From Lenzites betulinus (Eukaryota > Basidiomycota > Agaricomycetes > Polyporales > Polyporaceae), in assembly GCA_022264855.1 (NCBI GenBank), contig JABYQU010000045.1, positions 271,371-335,370 on the forward strand: a stretch of 64,000 bases of DNA, in the 5' to 3' direction. This document shows positions 19,216 through 30,214 of this stretch, in pieces. Made by a program: the position numbers and the translations under genes. The notes below the pieces were generated by a model. The model ran no database searches. It had not been told where the DNA came from and saw nothing but the letters and a program-made list of their open reading frames with translations. Positions within the stretch are counted from its first letter, which is position 1; every line of letters begins with the position of its first letter.

Positions 19216-20043
19216 ATGCCGCGCTTCTTGAATACACACACCGGTGCCTTCGAATGGCACGACGACCCAAGCAAGATTCGCTACGATATTCTGTCTCACA
19301 AATAGCAGTCCCCAGAGAACGGCGGCGAACAATCCTATCAGCGCGTCTGTGAACTCCAGGCGGACGCGAAGATGCGACAAATCGACGTGCTGGCGCATCC
19401 CGACCTTTCCGACAAGATCAGACGATTCTGCGATGTGGCGCGAGAAGATGGCTTCCGCTTAGGCTGGCTCGATTCCTGCTGCATCGACAAATCCAGTAGC
19501 ACTGAGCTCTCCGAGGCGATCAACTCGATGTACGACCTCTATGGCCGTTCGAACATCTGTTATGCTTATCTAGCGGACGTACCGGAGGAAGGCTCGGACG
19601 ACGCAGATCGTAAGTAGCACTTCGCGCGCGACTTACTGCATACGCGGGGGTGGACACTGCAAGAACTCATCGCACCCACGCGCTTGACGTTCCTGGCGCG
19701 GACGTGGAAGCCTGTGGGGACAAAAAGTGACTGGGCTGGGACACTGGAGAAGATCACGAAGATCCCCGTAGAAGTTCTTACAGGCCAAATGCCGGTGGAC
19801 TCTACTAGCGTTGCACAGCGAATGTCATGGGCCGCAAATCGTCAAACAACTCGGGTCGAGGACAGGGCATACTCCTTGCTGGGAATATTCGGGATCCATA
19901 TGTCTCCGATGTACGGTGAGGGAACAAACGTGTTCCTCCGGCTCCAGGAGAAAATCATCAAGAAGATTCCTGACCAGAGTGTGTTCGCCTGGGGTGTCAG
20001 CTGCGAGCTTCGCTTCTCCCTGAACTCGCCAGGAGTGCTGGAC

Positions 20044-20250
20044 TGTTAACTTTAGCGCCCATTGGTATCAAGCGCCTCCGCTCGGTCCGAACAGCGATCG
20101 ATAGATTAGATCGAGTTCCCTTATATACATGGCTCTGAAATGTATGTACGGTACGCGTTTGCAACGAGACCCCCATCCCCATCGCTCTCTCTGTCGGTCT
20201 CAAGCCAAGCGCGCCGCTCAACGTCCCTGCGGCAGCCCCGAAACTTCACA
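20044..20250 (+). repeat. TRIM 5' LTR
   Basis: This 207-bp copy carries TATATA at 20122-20127. ACGCGTTTG follows at 20153-20161, where the transcript should begin. It differs from the right copy at one base (A against G in gccc[a/g]ttgg). Confidence 0.9.
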
Positions 20251-20259
20251 CAAACGCGT
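20251..20259 (+). promoter_or_regulatory. Self-priming site (PBS) of the TRIM
   Basis: CAAACGCGT immediately follows the 5' LTR with no spacer. It is the exact reverse complement of ACGCGTTTG at 20153-20161, which starts 31 nt after the TATA box. The layout matches that of the nearby gypsy element and of Tf1-type self-priming. Confidence 0.65.
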
Positions 20260-20956
20260 CTCCTCTGCACGAAGGATAATTCGCGCATGCCCGGTGGGGC
20301 CGAAGCCACCCGCGCCCGGCACGCTGAACTCGCCCAACCCCGCGCAGACTTGTTTACTCGTGTCTAGCCGCCGCCGCCGCTGCCGCCGCTGTTCCCGTCC
20401 CCCCCCCTCCTGCACACCGTCGTCCCCCGCACGCGTCCGAACCCGCCGCCGTCCGTGGTGTGCCTGCCCCCTCTCTGCCGCGTAGCTGGCACTGCCGCAT
20501 GCCTGAGCCCCAGTGTACGTCCTCCGTCGACCCACGCCTCGCACCCCGAATCTCGTACGTCCCCCGTCGACCCGCACTTCGCACCCCGAACCCTTGCGTG
20601 CCCGCAGCCCCGCACCTCGACCCGTGCATTCGATCCTCGTATCCGATCCTTGTATTCGATCCTCGACCCCGATCCGCGTATTCGATCCTTGTTTGCCCTC
20701 GATCCTCGACTCGATTCTTGACCCTCGACCCACGTTTCCTCGCCCCCGATTCACGACCCACACCCCATCTCGATTCCTGCACCTCACGTGTCCCGACACC
20801 GTCCTCGATCACTGTTGGAGTATCGGACTGGTTTTGGTATGATCCTGTTGATGTTGCTGTTGACGTTGAGTGTCCCTTTTCTCTGAAATTAATATGTTTG
20901 CTTTTGCCGCCCCCCCCTTCTCATTGCTCCCCCTCGCTACGTCGCTTGTAGGGGTG

Positions 20957-21163
20957 TGTTAACTTTAGCGCCCGTTGGTATCAAGCGCCTCCGCTCGGTC
21001 CGAACAGCGATCGATAGATTAGATCGAGTTCCCTTATATACATGGCTCTGAAATGTATGTACGGTACGCGTTTGCAACGAGACCCCCATCCCCATCGCTC
21101 TCTCTGTCGGTCTCAAGCCAAGCGCGCCGCTCAACGTCCCTGCGGCAGCCCCGAAACTTCACA
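20957..21163 (+). repeat. TRIM 3' LTR
   Basis: This second 207-bp copy is preceded by the purine-rich aggggtg (20950-20956) and followed by the target duplication TGGAC. Confidence 0.9.
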
Positions 21164-24100
21164 TGGACATGGTATCGGACGTCGACGGGGGCCTCTCAGG
21201 GGACTCGTATACCCACGGCTATGGCTTACTTGCACCTAATCCCCAATTTTTCGACAACGATGTCGTCACCCGGCCGCCACAGTCCCTCGTTGATTTCAAA
21301 AGGCACCTTGGCGACGCTGCGACTTCCCTCCCCTCCTTGCACTACAGCTTCACCCCTGAATGTGCCCGCATTCAGTTCCTCTGTATCCCTCTTGCAGACC
21401 GTCACTCCCTAGCGTTCACATCTTCGCCATCCACTCAGAAAGTTCAAAGCGCCCATGCCTTGGCGCTATTGCAGTGCATGGATAGTCGCGGTCGACTCGT
21501 CGCGCTCCCTCTTTGCGCGCCATTCGCAGGCAAGAGAAACCTGCGGGGGCTGACACTGGGAACCATCACACCCATCGAGGACGATGCCACCACTGCTCTC
21601 ATAAGTGACCAATTTTGCTTCGTCAGACTAGCACCGGAGACGGTGAAGCAGGCGCTACAGGGGGGTTCGCTGGTCCCCCAAGAAGTGACCCTCCTCCGCC
21701 ACTTTCCAGTGCCGACTGTACGGAAACAACTTGGCTCTCTTGGTGACTGGTATACATGTGGCATCGTGTCGCGCTTTTCGGAGCCCATGCGCCCTTCAGT
21801 CTTCGCCATTTCCTCCGAGTGCACAGCAGCGTTAAAAGCGCTTGGCTTCACCACCTCCGCGCTGGACTGCCGCTACTCCGAGCGTGAATTTCGTTTGCGT
21901 GTCGTTATAGAAGCTCCTCTGTCCCCTCCTCACGGTAAGTGTTGACAACGTCGATTCAATTGATTGCCTTCAAACATCTTACCTCCAGGAAGGGCGAGAA
22001 TCCCTGTCACAATTGTCCTTGCCCTACCTGAGAGAGCCCTCTCACCACATATCCAAGTCAGCTTTATCACTACACACGAGTTCTCCACGGTGTGCACCTA
22101 AATATCAACCAAAATAGTAGTCACTGACGTTTCCCCTTAGACTGGCTTGAACAATGGTCGTCAACTGACTAGCGTGCACCTTGTTGACGCGTCTATGCCT
22201 CCCTCCCCAGTTGCAGCCAAAGGGTTTGTTATATGCGACCCCTGTGACACTACCTGCGAGAATCAACGAAAAGACACAGTTCCCGCAAGGCGTATGACGC
22301 TTTCCATCGAGCTCTCACAACCAGCCTCAGATTTGAATGGTGCTAAGCAGATACTGGTGTCGATAATGTTTTCTGAACCGTTCCACCATTCTCCCCCTCC
22401 TCCACTTCCCGCTCCCACCCCACCTCCCCCGCTATCTCGCCCAGAAGCGCCTGCACTACCAACAGTGTGCGCCGCCGATGAGGAGAATGTCGGTGAACGA
22501 GGCGCCTCCGGACATGACAAGACTTCGTCGAGTATAGTACGTCTGGGATATGCCTCACTCCCTTTCGATCCGAGTCTAACTATAACGTATGACAGGAATC
22601 ATCCAAATCGGTTCCCGATGCCAACAAGGTTGCTGCTGCCGCGGATGGTGATATTTTGGCGAAGACACCTAGCAACGCCGTCGTGTACGTCGGGACGCCT
22701 GCGACGCCGGCTACAACGTCAATAATACACAAGTCGACAGATGGCATCGCCACTTCGCATTCGTTCCCGCCGTACGTACTGTCGCCAGCGGGTACAAGTA
22801 CGAATCGGACGGTGTCGACCCCAATATCTGACGCCGAGGATGTTTTAACTCCGGTCATGCGACGCCTTCCTAGTGCCACTCGAGGAATCAAGCGAGAGTG
22901 CGATGCTATCGCTCAGCAAATCAGAAGGCTCAGCTTAGAACTCGCGCCGGGTTCCTACGAACGTGATTTTTCTCTTTCAATTGTTGTGCCATGGGGCAGC
23001 TTGTACAAGGTCCGTATAATTCTTGGTACACGCCTCATTATACCAGCTGTATAACAGGAACCTCAGAAAATCTATGACATGCTCAAGGGCAGCTGCGAAA
23101 GTGCAAGGGAAGCCCATGCTACTCTGAACAGTCAGTGGAGCTCTGATGTGCCTTTAGAAGCGAACTAATACTGTCAACAGTGTATCACGCAGGGATCTTT
23201 TCACGGCCCAGAGATATCGTAGAGTTTTACATACGGTCTCATATTAGGGCAGAGGTGACGAGGGTTTTGCAGGTAAGTATTAATGTAGTACATCCTTAGC
23301 GGGTGCATGAACGTCCTGTCAACCACCGGATCTGACCGTCGTGGACAGCATATCGACAGACATGTCTATGAAGCCTTCGACGTAGCCCGCTCGACGAATG
23401 CTCTCGTATACGACTTGCAGAAGTTCGAGTCTGCCGCGAAGAGCGTGCTCGATGCACACATCGACGGCGTGTCACATGAGATTCAGACTGTCAAGAAGCG
23501 CAGAGTCGAACTTGAAGCACTGTAGGAAACAGCATCATTCATCCGGCGAATGTCACTGCTCATACTGCATAGATATCGCACAGAACTTGAACGGGAGGGA
23601 CAACCACGCCAAATGGGTGTTAGTAACATCCATCCAGTATGTCCTCGCGTCTCTCGAAGAGTCCCTCACGAAGTTATCTAGTCGCTCACCCCTTTGATTA
23701 CTACTAGGCCCTTCAAGTTTTCGACATATCGACTCAACATGATCGCACTAGGAATCGACGCACAGAACGTAATATCCAGATCCTTATGTTTTCCTAGCAT
23801 GCAATTCGTCTTAACGGTCGGATAACAGAACGCAAATCGGACAAAAAACTAGACGGGATCTCCGAGAAACTTGACATGAAGCGTCAGAGTCTTCGAAGTT
23901 TTCGCGATAATGCAACGTTATTACTACACGATCTTCGCACCGAAATGGAGGTCATGTCGAGCTTCTGGCGCTGCGTACGTGGCATTCGCTTTATTCACGT
24001 ATTGACCTTTCATCTGACCCAGGCTGAGCGTCGTCTTCCATTCTGTAGCTCGCGGTAGACTTCCAACAGCTTCACGCACATCTGGATCTTGCTGATTGGC

Positions 24101-24495
24101 CGAATACGGGACTCGCACAGGTATGCAACTGTGTTGCAAACAAGTTGTACAACACATTCTCTAACATCTGTGTTACATCTAGTTCTTTAGCCTGAAGATG
24201 CACGATCAAATGCTGCGTGAAGCCTACGACGCGCTCATGAAAACGTTGGAGGAGTATATCCAGATAGTTGAAGACAATCTGCCTGCGCGCGACGATACGA
24301 GGAGCGACGAGGAGTGATGCGAACACGGCCGAAATTGCCATCTCTGTTCCTCGCACCGACAATCTCTGGCATCTACCCGTGTACCTACCATATGAACATA
24401 TTCAGCTCCTTGCGAGATACAAGCTGTCGAATGCTACACATTATACGAGTGGCCTAGCGTACTGTCACGTACTCAAACAACTGTCCTGCGCTTGC

Positions 24496-26610
24496 TCACA
24501 GGCTCTGGCAGAATACCTTGCCGCGCGCGACCTGCGCGCGACACAGCCCGATCTCGGTCGGCACCGCGAGGAGGGACGCGAGGAGGATGCCCGTCGAGTC
24601 CGCGAGCCCGATCGAGCCGATGCGGAACTCGCGCTCCTGCTTCGCACGCTCGGCGTCCGCACCGGCGCCGCCGTCATACCGCTCCTGGTTGACGCGGTAG
24701 AACACGTTCACGCTGTATGTCGTGTTGTGGATGCGGACGCAGATATATATCAGATATGGTCAGCACGCAGAGCAAGCAAGGAGGGGGAAAGGTGGACGCA
24801 CTACGCGAGCCCGCCGCAGACGCCCTCGACGCAGATGAGGAGGAAGACGAGCGCGAAGCTGATGCCGGCGTGCGCGTCCCCGAAGATGCCTGCCGCGGAC
24901 TCGTACGCGAGCGTGCAGAGGATGACGCCCTGTACGATCGCGGGAAGTGGGAGCAGCCGCCCCGGAAGGGGTGGGAGCCCGAGCGAGATCGAGGAGCGCG
25001 AGAGGAAGACGGTACTCTGATATACAAGCTGGAGGTATATGCGATTAGGACAGTTGTATGAGCAGACGGGGGCGCGATAGGGTACGGACCTGCCAAAGAG
25101 GGTAGTAGTCGCGCATGGAGTGAATGAGCAGGCTCATGATCCAATGAGTTTCCCGTGTAGGGACTGGGTATACGAGGGTTGGCGAGATTCCCTGCGATTG
25201 TTGGGCTGATATAAGAAATCTTAGGCGGCATTACAAACACACCTGATTGATAGTGTACTCAAACTTGATACCTTTCAGCTACAGACCGATGTCAAGACAA
25301 AACAAGGGCACATACCAGATAAACGCAGACTGTGTGTGTTACCGATCAACTTCGTATACGATGAACAAACACACAGGTCGAACTTACAAAGCGGTAGCAT
25401 ATACTTTGCCAGCATCGGTTTCGCAAGACGCCACTTGTCTTGTAGAGACAGTGCGACATGCGCTTTCACAGCGACTTCTGGCACGACTTCCAGGACACCG
25501 TTTTCATCCTCGCTGTTCGGAATCGGCACATACGATGCGGACATGGCTGAACCCTCATCTTCTTCCGCGCTGAACTCTCCGCCGACGAATCGTTCTGGTT
25601 GGGGCAGCACGAAAAAGTATGTGAGCGGAATTATGAGGGGCAAAACCTGAGCAGTCGAGGAGTCAGCTAAAGAGTGAGCAATGAGGGACGCGAAACGTAC
25701 GGAGGATAGGCCGACGCCGAAGCGGACACCCAATCCTCTGAGCTCCCACCAGAGGAGCGCGCCTACGAGGCCAGCGCCGCCAGTTCCCGACGCGAAGTAT
25801 CTGCGGATGAATGAAGTGAAGTCGTGGCATGAATTGTAAGTCGTTCGGCTTACCCTACGCTATGGCCTGCAACCGAAGGAGGGTGGTATCGCGTCGAGAG
25901 CTGCAAGAACGTCAGTTCTCCTAGCCCTAATATCTATGTTCAGCGGTCGTTCTGCGAGCGCTGCAATCAATATTCTGTATCCATACCTGACGAGAAAGAG
26001 GCACAGCATATCCCCAGTAGTCTCATTGGGAGGCTGTCAAACAGTGCTACGACGAGCATACCGCCCATGCTGATGGCAGTGCAGCCGACGAGGCGACGGG
26101 CGTAGCGTATCCGTCCCTTGAGGAGATACGGCCATCCAAGTTTGGCTACAAGGGCCGGGAATATGTTGCAGAACGCGATGATTCCCTTTGGCGTGGACGG
26201 AGGCACCAGATCCAGCGCGGCGGAGAGAATGATGACATAGAGTACTTGTTATGTTGCTTGAGCTTGATACATATGAGTTGGATACATAGCGAGTGCACAT
26301 ACCGTTATTGATCAACCCGAAGAGAAAGAACGATACCCCGAGCCTTATGCGGAGTCTGCGCGATTCTGCGGGGGCGGTCAGTACAACGGGGAGATGCTCA
26401 CGTCGAGACACTTTACAGCTTCCTGCAGCCGACCCTCGCCTCTATGCGGACGCATTGCAGACCGTGCGTCTCACTAGATTCTCAGTATCAGCCCATAGCT
26501 GCCTCGGGCTTACCTGTGTTGTGCGAGGCATAACGTACTTCTGTACCGGCTAACAGCTCCTCTTCATCCAGGCCAGGTTCGTGATCATGGCGGTATTCGG
26601 TGTGGCTCAT
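24496..26610 (-). CDS. btn1: Battenin / CLN3 homologue (vacuolar membrane protein)
   Basis: This is a multi-exon homologue of CLN3, called Btn1 in yeasts, a multi-pass vacuolar/lysosomal membrane protein linked to luminal pH and small-molecule homeostasis. Family blocks are visible in order: RLGVSFFLFGLINN; VIILSAALDLVP; STPKGIIAFCNIFPAL; RLLGICCASFSSG joined to LGELTFLQLSTRYH; ASGTGGAGLVGALLWW; YTINQ; then SRSSISLGLPPLP, a YESAAGIFGD segment, EGVCGGLA, FYRVNQERYDGG and DSTGILLASLLAVP near the end. The ATG at 26610 opens a short acidic leader (MSHTEYRHDHEPGLDEEELL), and the TGA is at 24498-24496. At least eight short introns are needed, including one beside a 14-nt microexon at 25316-25329. 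The next upstream gene in either direction is several hundred bases away. Confidence 0.88.
25316..25329 (-). other. btn1: 14-nt microexon of btn1
   Basis: Read on the minus strand, TCTGCGTTTATCTG is preceded by cacacacag and followed by gtatgtg. Joining it to the flanking exons gives the conserved CLN3 strand LFCVYLFEYTINQ in frame. Skipping it produces a stop. The following intron is 52 nt (25315-25264). Confidence 0.7.
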
Positions 26611-26994
26611 TAGCCGAGCTTAGAATAGTCTACGAGTGGGAGCTGAGCGCTGCACACAGATGGGTACCAGTGTGCGATTGACTAGGCGGGTGCAAGTATA
26701 GTAAGTGGTCAAGCCGAGTGTTACAACGAGCGCCCGCGGGCCGTACAGCATTTACTATGCCATCACCTATGTTGGTCTATGAACATTTTAAGTCCATGAT
26801 CATTGACTATTACCTACCTACAACTGAGTCGCGAATCAATACCAGACTCTCAGCCGTACCAAGTAAAATACATCAAATATTACAGCCACGGTTCAAATGA
26901 AGTACAAGCACAATCTCCGACGCCATGATCCACTGCGCGAGCACACTAGCGGCTAGCAATGTCACCCGAAGTCAGACCTTCCGAGCCTGCATCA
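26611..26994. other. Intergenic region between btn1 and a membrane glycoprotein gene
   Basis: I see no gene or clear motif here. It would contain the btn1 promoter and the terminator of the next gene, both on the minus strand. Confidence 0.4.
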
Positions 26995-28627
26995 TCACTC
27001 TTCGTATCGTGGGGGAGGGTCGATAAACAAGCGATGCATCTCGTCTTCAACGCCCCGCAAGCGGAGCAGCTCCTCCTGCAGCACCGTGACCTGCGCGCGT
27101 AGCGTCGACACGCCGGTGTGTGTGGACGTGGTGTATGCGGTGGGCGGACCGCGTGATGGGGTTGCAGACGAAGCAGCGGAGGAGGTGCTGATTTCCGAGG
27201 GCGCCCCCTGGGGGATCGGCGGGGGTACAGCTGTCGTATGGGAGGCATGGTAAGTTCAGATGTGTTCAGTCAGGGTGTCGCAGGGTAACCATACCTTGGA
27301 GGATGGCTCCTGGCGGCCGCAGGATGTCTGTACCATCTCCTCGAAATGATGTGGGCTGAATTGGGAACTGCCATGAGCATGAATTCTGATAAGCCGCACA
27401 TTCACTTACCATGAGGCTACGCGAACGAGAAAGACTTTGTTGTGGCAAAGCGCTAGCGGGAGCACTTGGCACGCCAGCGTGCGCAGGGGCGTCTAGGTCG
27501 AGTTTGGCACTGCCCGACGCTTTCGGTTTGCTCATCTTCTCCGATGTGTATTTGCGCTTCGCCGCTGCCCTTCTACGCCGCCTGAAAATATACCGATAGA
27601 GGAGGAAGAGGACGACAAGAATGGCGAGACCCCCTGCGACTCCACCAGCGATCGCGCCGATTGGGGAAGCCGGAGATGCTCCACGGGCCACTACTTCGGG
27701 GTCGCTTTGTGTAGAGCTAGCTGTGGGAGATGGAGGCCCAAGGGATGTTGTCGATGTGCCAGCGTTGGAGCCACCCTGCTGGGTGCTATGAGCCGCGCTC
27801 GACCGGCCGGACTCATCTTGAGATGCTTCGCTACCAGTGACGGGGATAGCGGCAGTATTACTGGTCAAGATGGTCCTCTGTGAGGTCCCTGTCCCGGAAC
27901 CAGAGATGGCGGAGGTGCTGCTCCCGGGGATGGGGTTGTTGGGGGCGCTGGATGAAGGTGGCTGGGTTTGGGCGGACGGAGGTCCCGTTGTCGTGCTGGG
28001 AGGATTAGATGTTGTTGATGTAGATGGAGGTGGAGGCACGGCGTCGACTTCTCCAACTGTGTACGCCATATAATCGAACAGGAGGATCGAGTCGGAGGGA
28101 CCAGTGGCGCGCATCTCGATGCTGTGGGCGGTGTTTGCTAGGTTCGGTGCGTGGAAAACCAAAACTTGGTAATTGATCGTGGACGAACTGTCCGGCGTGT
28201 GCTCGTATTGGTTGAAGTAGGTGCCGTCAATTGAGAAGCTGAGGTTCATGAATGTAGTCGTCCAGGGCACGGTGTTGGGCACGATGAAGTATACGTAGAC
28301 GGCCGTTCCGCTGAAGGACGCAGTGATTGTACGGTCAGGCGTCCCGGGGTGGTAGGTGCAGTCGTGCCATGTCCCGTCGAAGTTCGCATTGATATCGATA
28401 ACTTTTCCGGGGAGCATAGTGCAATGTACACAGGTAAGGCCCTGTATCCAGTTAAGGTCGTCGGGAGCGTATACTGGCATCGCTCCTGTAACGCTGTCGC
28501 CTTTTTCGTCATCGATAGTGCGGTTCGTAAGCGCTCCAGCTGAGAAAGGCAAGGACACGATGCCGGAGAGTAAGGCCAGTAGCAACGGGAGGAAAGGAGG
28601 GCGCAAAGTGGTGAGTAAACGAGGCAT
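26995..28627 (-). CDS. Secreted mucin-like single-pass membrane protein
   Basis: The protein starts with a strong signal peptide (MPRLLTTLRPPFLPLLLALL). A folded extracellular domain of about 160 residues follows, with several Cys and Trp residues (WIQGLTCVHCTMLPG, then FDGTWHDCTYHPG), then a long Ser/Thr/Pro-rich mucin-like stalk. One transmembrane helix (GAIAGGVAGGLAILVVLFLL) is followed by a stop-transfer RRRRRAAAKRK, and the cytoplasmic tail ends in PPPRYEE. This layout is common among Agaricomycete surface proteins of unknown role. Three exons are placed: 28627-27410, 27367-27295 and 27230-26995. The PPRY tail could recruit a WW-domain ubiquitin ligase such as Rsp5; that is inference. 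Confidence 0.8.
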
Positions 28628-30214
28628 AGTGGAGGTGGTCGTGTTCAGAGGACACGGGTAGCAGGGACAGGGGGCTCACCGATAAACACCCTCCGCCAAT
28701 GGTGATCTGAACGAACCTTGAAGAACGTGATGTCTGATTTGGAAGGGACACCGGGAGTACATTGACACAAATCGGAGATGTCTTGCCCCACTCTGGCGGT
28801 GAATCAGTCGTATACCTTTTCACGGACCTGTGTTAAGAGTGATCATAATACACTGGCACGATGAGGTTTTTCAGTTGCCGGATGTCTGGTAGTACACGTA
28901 CGCCATGGCCCTTGTTCGAGAGGAGAGGTACGGTTCGATTGGACGGCCCAGCCTCTCGGCCCACTGCTAAAAATGCCACATGAGCGCACAACGGTGAACT
29001 ATGTGATTACCGCAAGTGCGCTTGTGCATGCATTCAAGTTGCGATACCGTAAAGGCTGTTTCGTATCCTTCTCATGGATCGCGCCGGGGAGCTGAGCTTG
29101 AGGGGTGGGACCCGGCGCATGCAGTGAACGGCGTCGAGAGCGCTACTTCCATCATAGAACGTCTTCGGCATCGTTACTCTGGGCGCAGCCCCCGCCGACA
29201 TCCGGGCGATACAATGCTTGAGTACAGCCTCATGACCAAAAGCATAAGGTACTCACAATCTGGGATACTGGCAGATCACTTACCTGTGTGGGCGATGCAA
29301 TGTCACATCGCTAACTTTGTTTGAGCGGTCTGCGGAAGCGTCCTAGCTAGCGGATTTTCGTCTCGGCAACATAACAGAGGCATAGATACGATGTCCGAAC
29401 CAGCAGCGTCGTAAAATTGTCACTCCAACGTTCGTCGAAGCCGTGCGAGCGGACTCGTTACCGTTACTTCGATCCTGTCGGCTCCCCATCTTCACCGGAA
29501 ATCGTCATTTGGAGGTGTTTCGAAAGTGCCGAGATTGCCACAGATGGCGATGAGAAGCATCAAATGGGTCTCAACCGGTGCAAATAGACTGCGAGGAGGA
29601 CAACAGCAGTAACTTGAAGGTCGGATGATGATTATGATGATGTTGATATCACCGCCACCGTCCACACCGCCACTGGCGTAAGTACTGCGGCGCTGACCAA
29701 CTTGCGCTCAAGATGTCTGACAGCGCTCTGGTCCACAGTGCTCGACGATATAAACGTACGGGGCGAGCCCCACGTGCATAGGAAATGATATTCGTGTCAA
29801 TTGGAAGGTCGTGCGATTCGTAACGAAACATGCAGCACCAAAGGCGCGAAACGGGATAGATACCTACTATATACGTTGTGCCCCGAGAGGAGGGGGCTAC
29901 ATGTATGACGTGAAGACGCGAAGACGGATGTGTGCGTGTGGACGGGTGCGCCGCGACTAGCTCGCGGGCGCGTTGTAGGCGGGTATACATAGATATACTG
30001 CAGGCGCGAAATGTGGCGGGAACTTGAGCTTGGATGGGGACGACAGTCATGGATGGATGGATGGATGGAATAGCACGGGAGACATTGGATGTATGCGACA
30101 AGTCCGACGCGGCCGACCTGGCGTCGTGCGCGCGGGGCTGAGAGAGTTCACGATTGACGAGCATGGAGCCACGCCGTGCAACGACAAGCGGACACGGAGC
30201 CGGGAGGGGGTGAT
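28628..30214. other. Gene-poor interval of about 1.6 kb
   Basis: No protein or RNA gene is supported on either strand. A GATG/ATGATG-rich patch lies near 29620-29645 and an (ATGG)5 microsatellite at 30049-30069. The interval separates the 5' end of the membrane-protein gene from the 3' end of the polo kinase gene. Confidence 0.4.
30049..30069 (+). repeat. (ATGG)n microsatellite
   Basis: Five tandem ATGG units plus one base are visible, about 150 bp past the kinase stop codon. Confidence 0.9.

Larger units (their letters stand above)
20044..21163 (+). mobile_element. Miniature LTR retrotransposon (TRIM-like) inside the HET gene
   Basis: Two 207-bp direct repeats (20044-20250 and 20957-21163) begin TGTTAAC, end TTCACA and differ at one base. 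The element is flanked by the 5-bp duplication TGGAC (20039-20043 and 21164-21168). The 706-bp interior encodes no gag or pol and is rich in short degenerate repeats such as cgatcctcg. It therefore depends on another element's proteins. A primer-binding site, a TATA box and a purine run beside the right LTR are all oriented for plus-strand transcription. Near-identical LTRs mean a recent insertion. Confidence 0.9.
19216..24317 (+). pseudogene. HET-domain (vegetative incompatibility) gene, broken by stops and an LTR element
   Basis: The ATG at 19216 opens with the N-terminal signature of fungal HET-domain proteins (MPRFLNTHTGAFEW). Further HET motifs follow: the GWLDSCCIDKSSS segment, then RGWTLQELIAP, then RVEDRAYSLLGIFGI with MYGEG. 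HET proteins trigger cell death on fusion with incompatible partners. Two in-frame TAG codons occur at 19303-19305, where the family usually has a Trp, and at 19615-19617. A 1.12-kb miniature LTR element then interrupts the gene at 20044-21163. The same frame resumes right after it and continues to a 54-nt intron (21935-21988) and a 51-nt intron (22090-22140). Further exon-like segments with short introns reach a TGA at 24317 and have no recognised domain. Whether that 3' half belongs to the same gene is uncertain. Confidence 0.72.

Noticed and set aside
18928..19398. Minus-strand frame with a hydrophobic segment
   Set aside because: It is antisense to the HET exon, whose plus-strand protein is clearly recognisable.
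20460..20951. Open frame inside the miniature LTR element
   Set aside because: Pro/Arg/Ser-rich product of short DNA repeats with overlapping frames in other phases; no gag or pol similarity.
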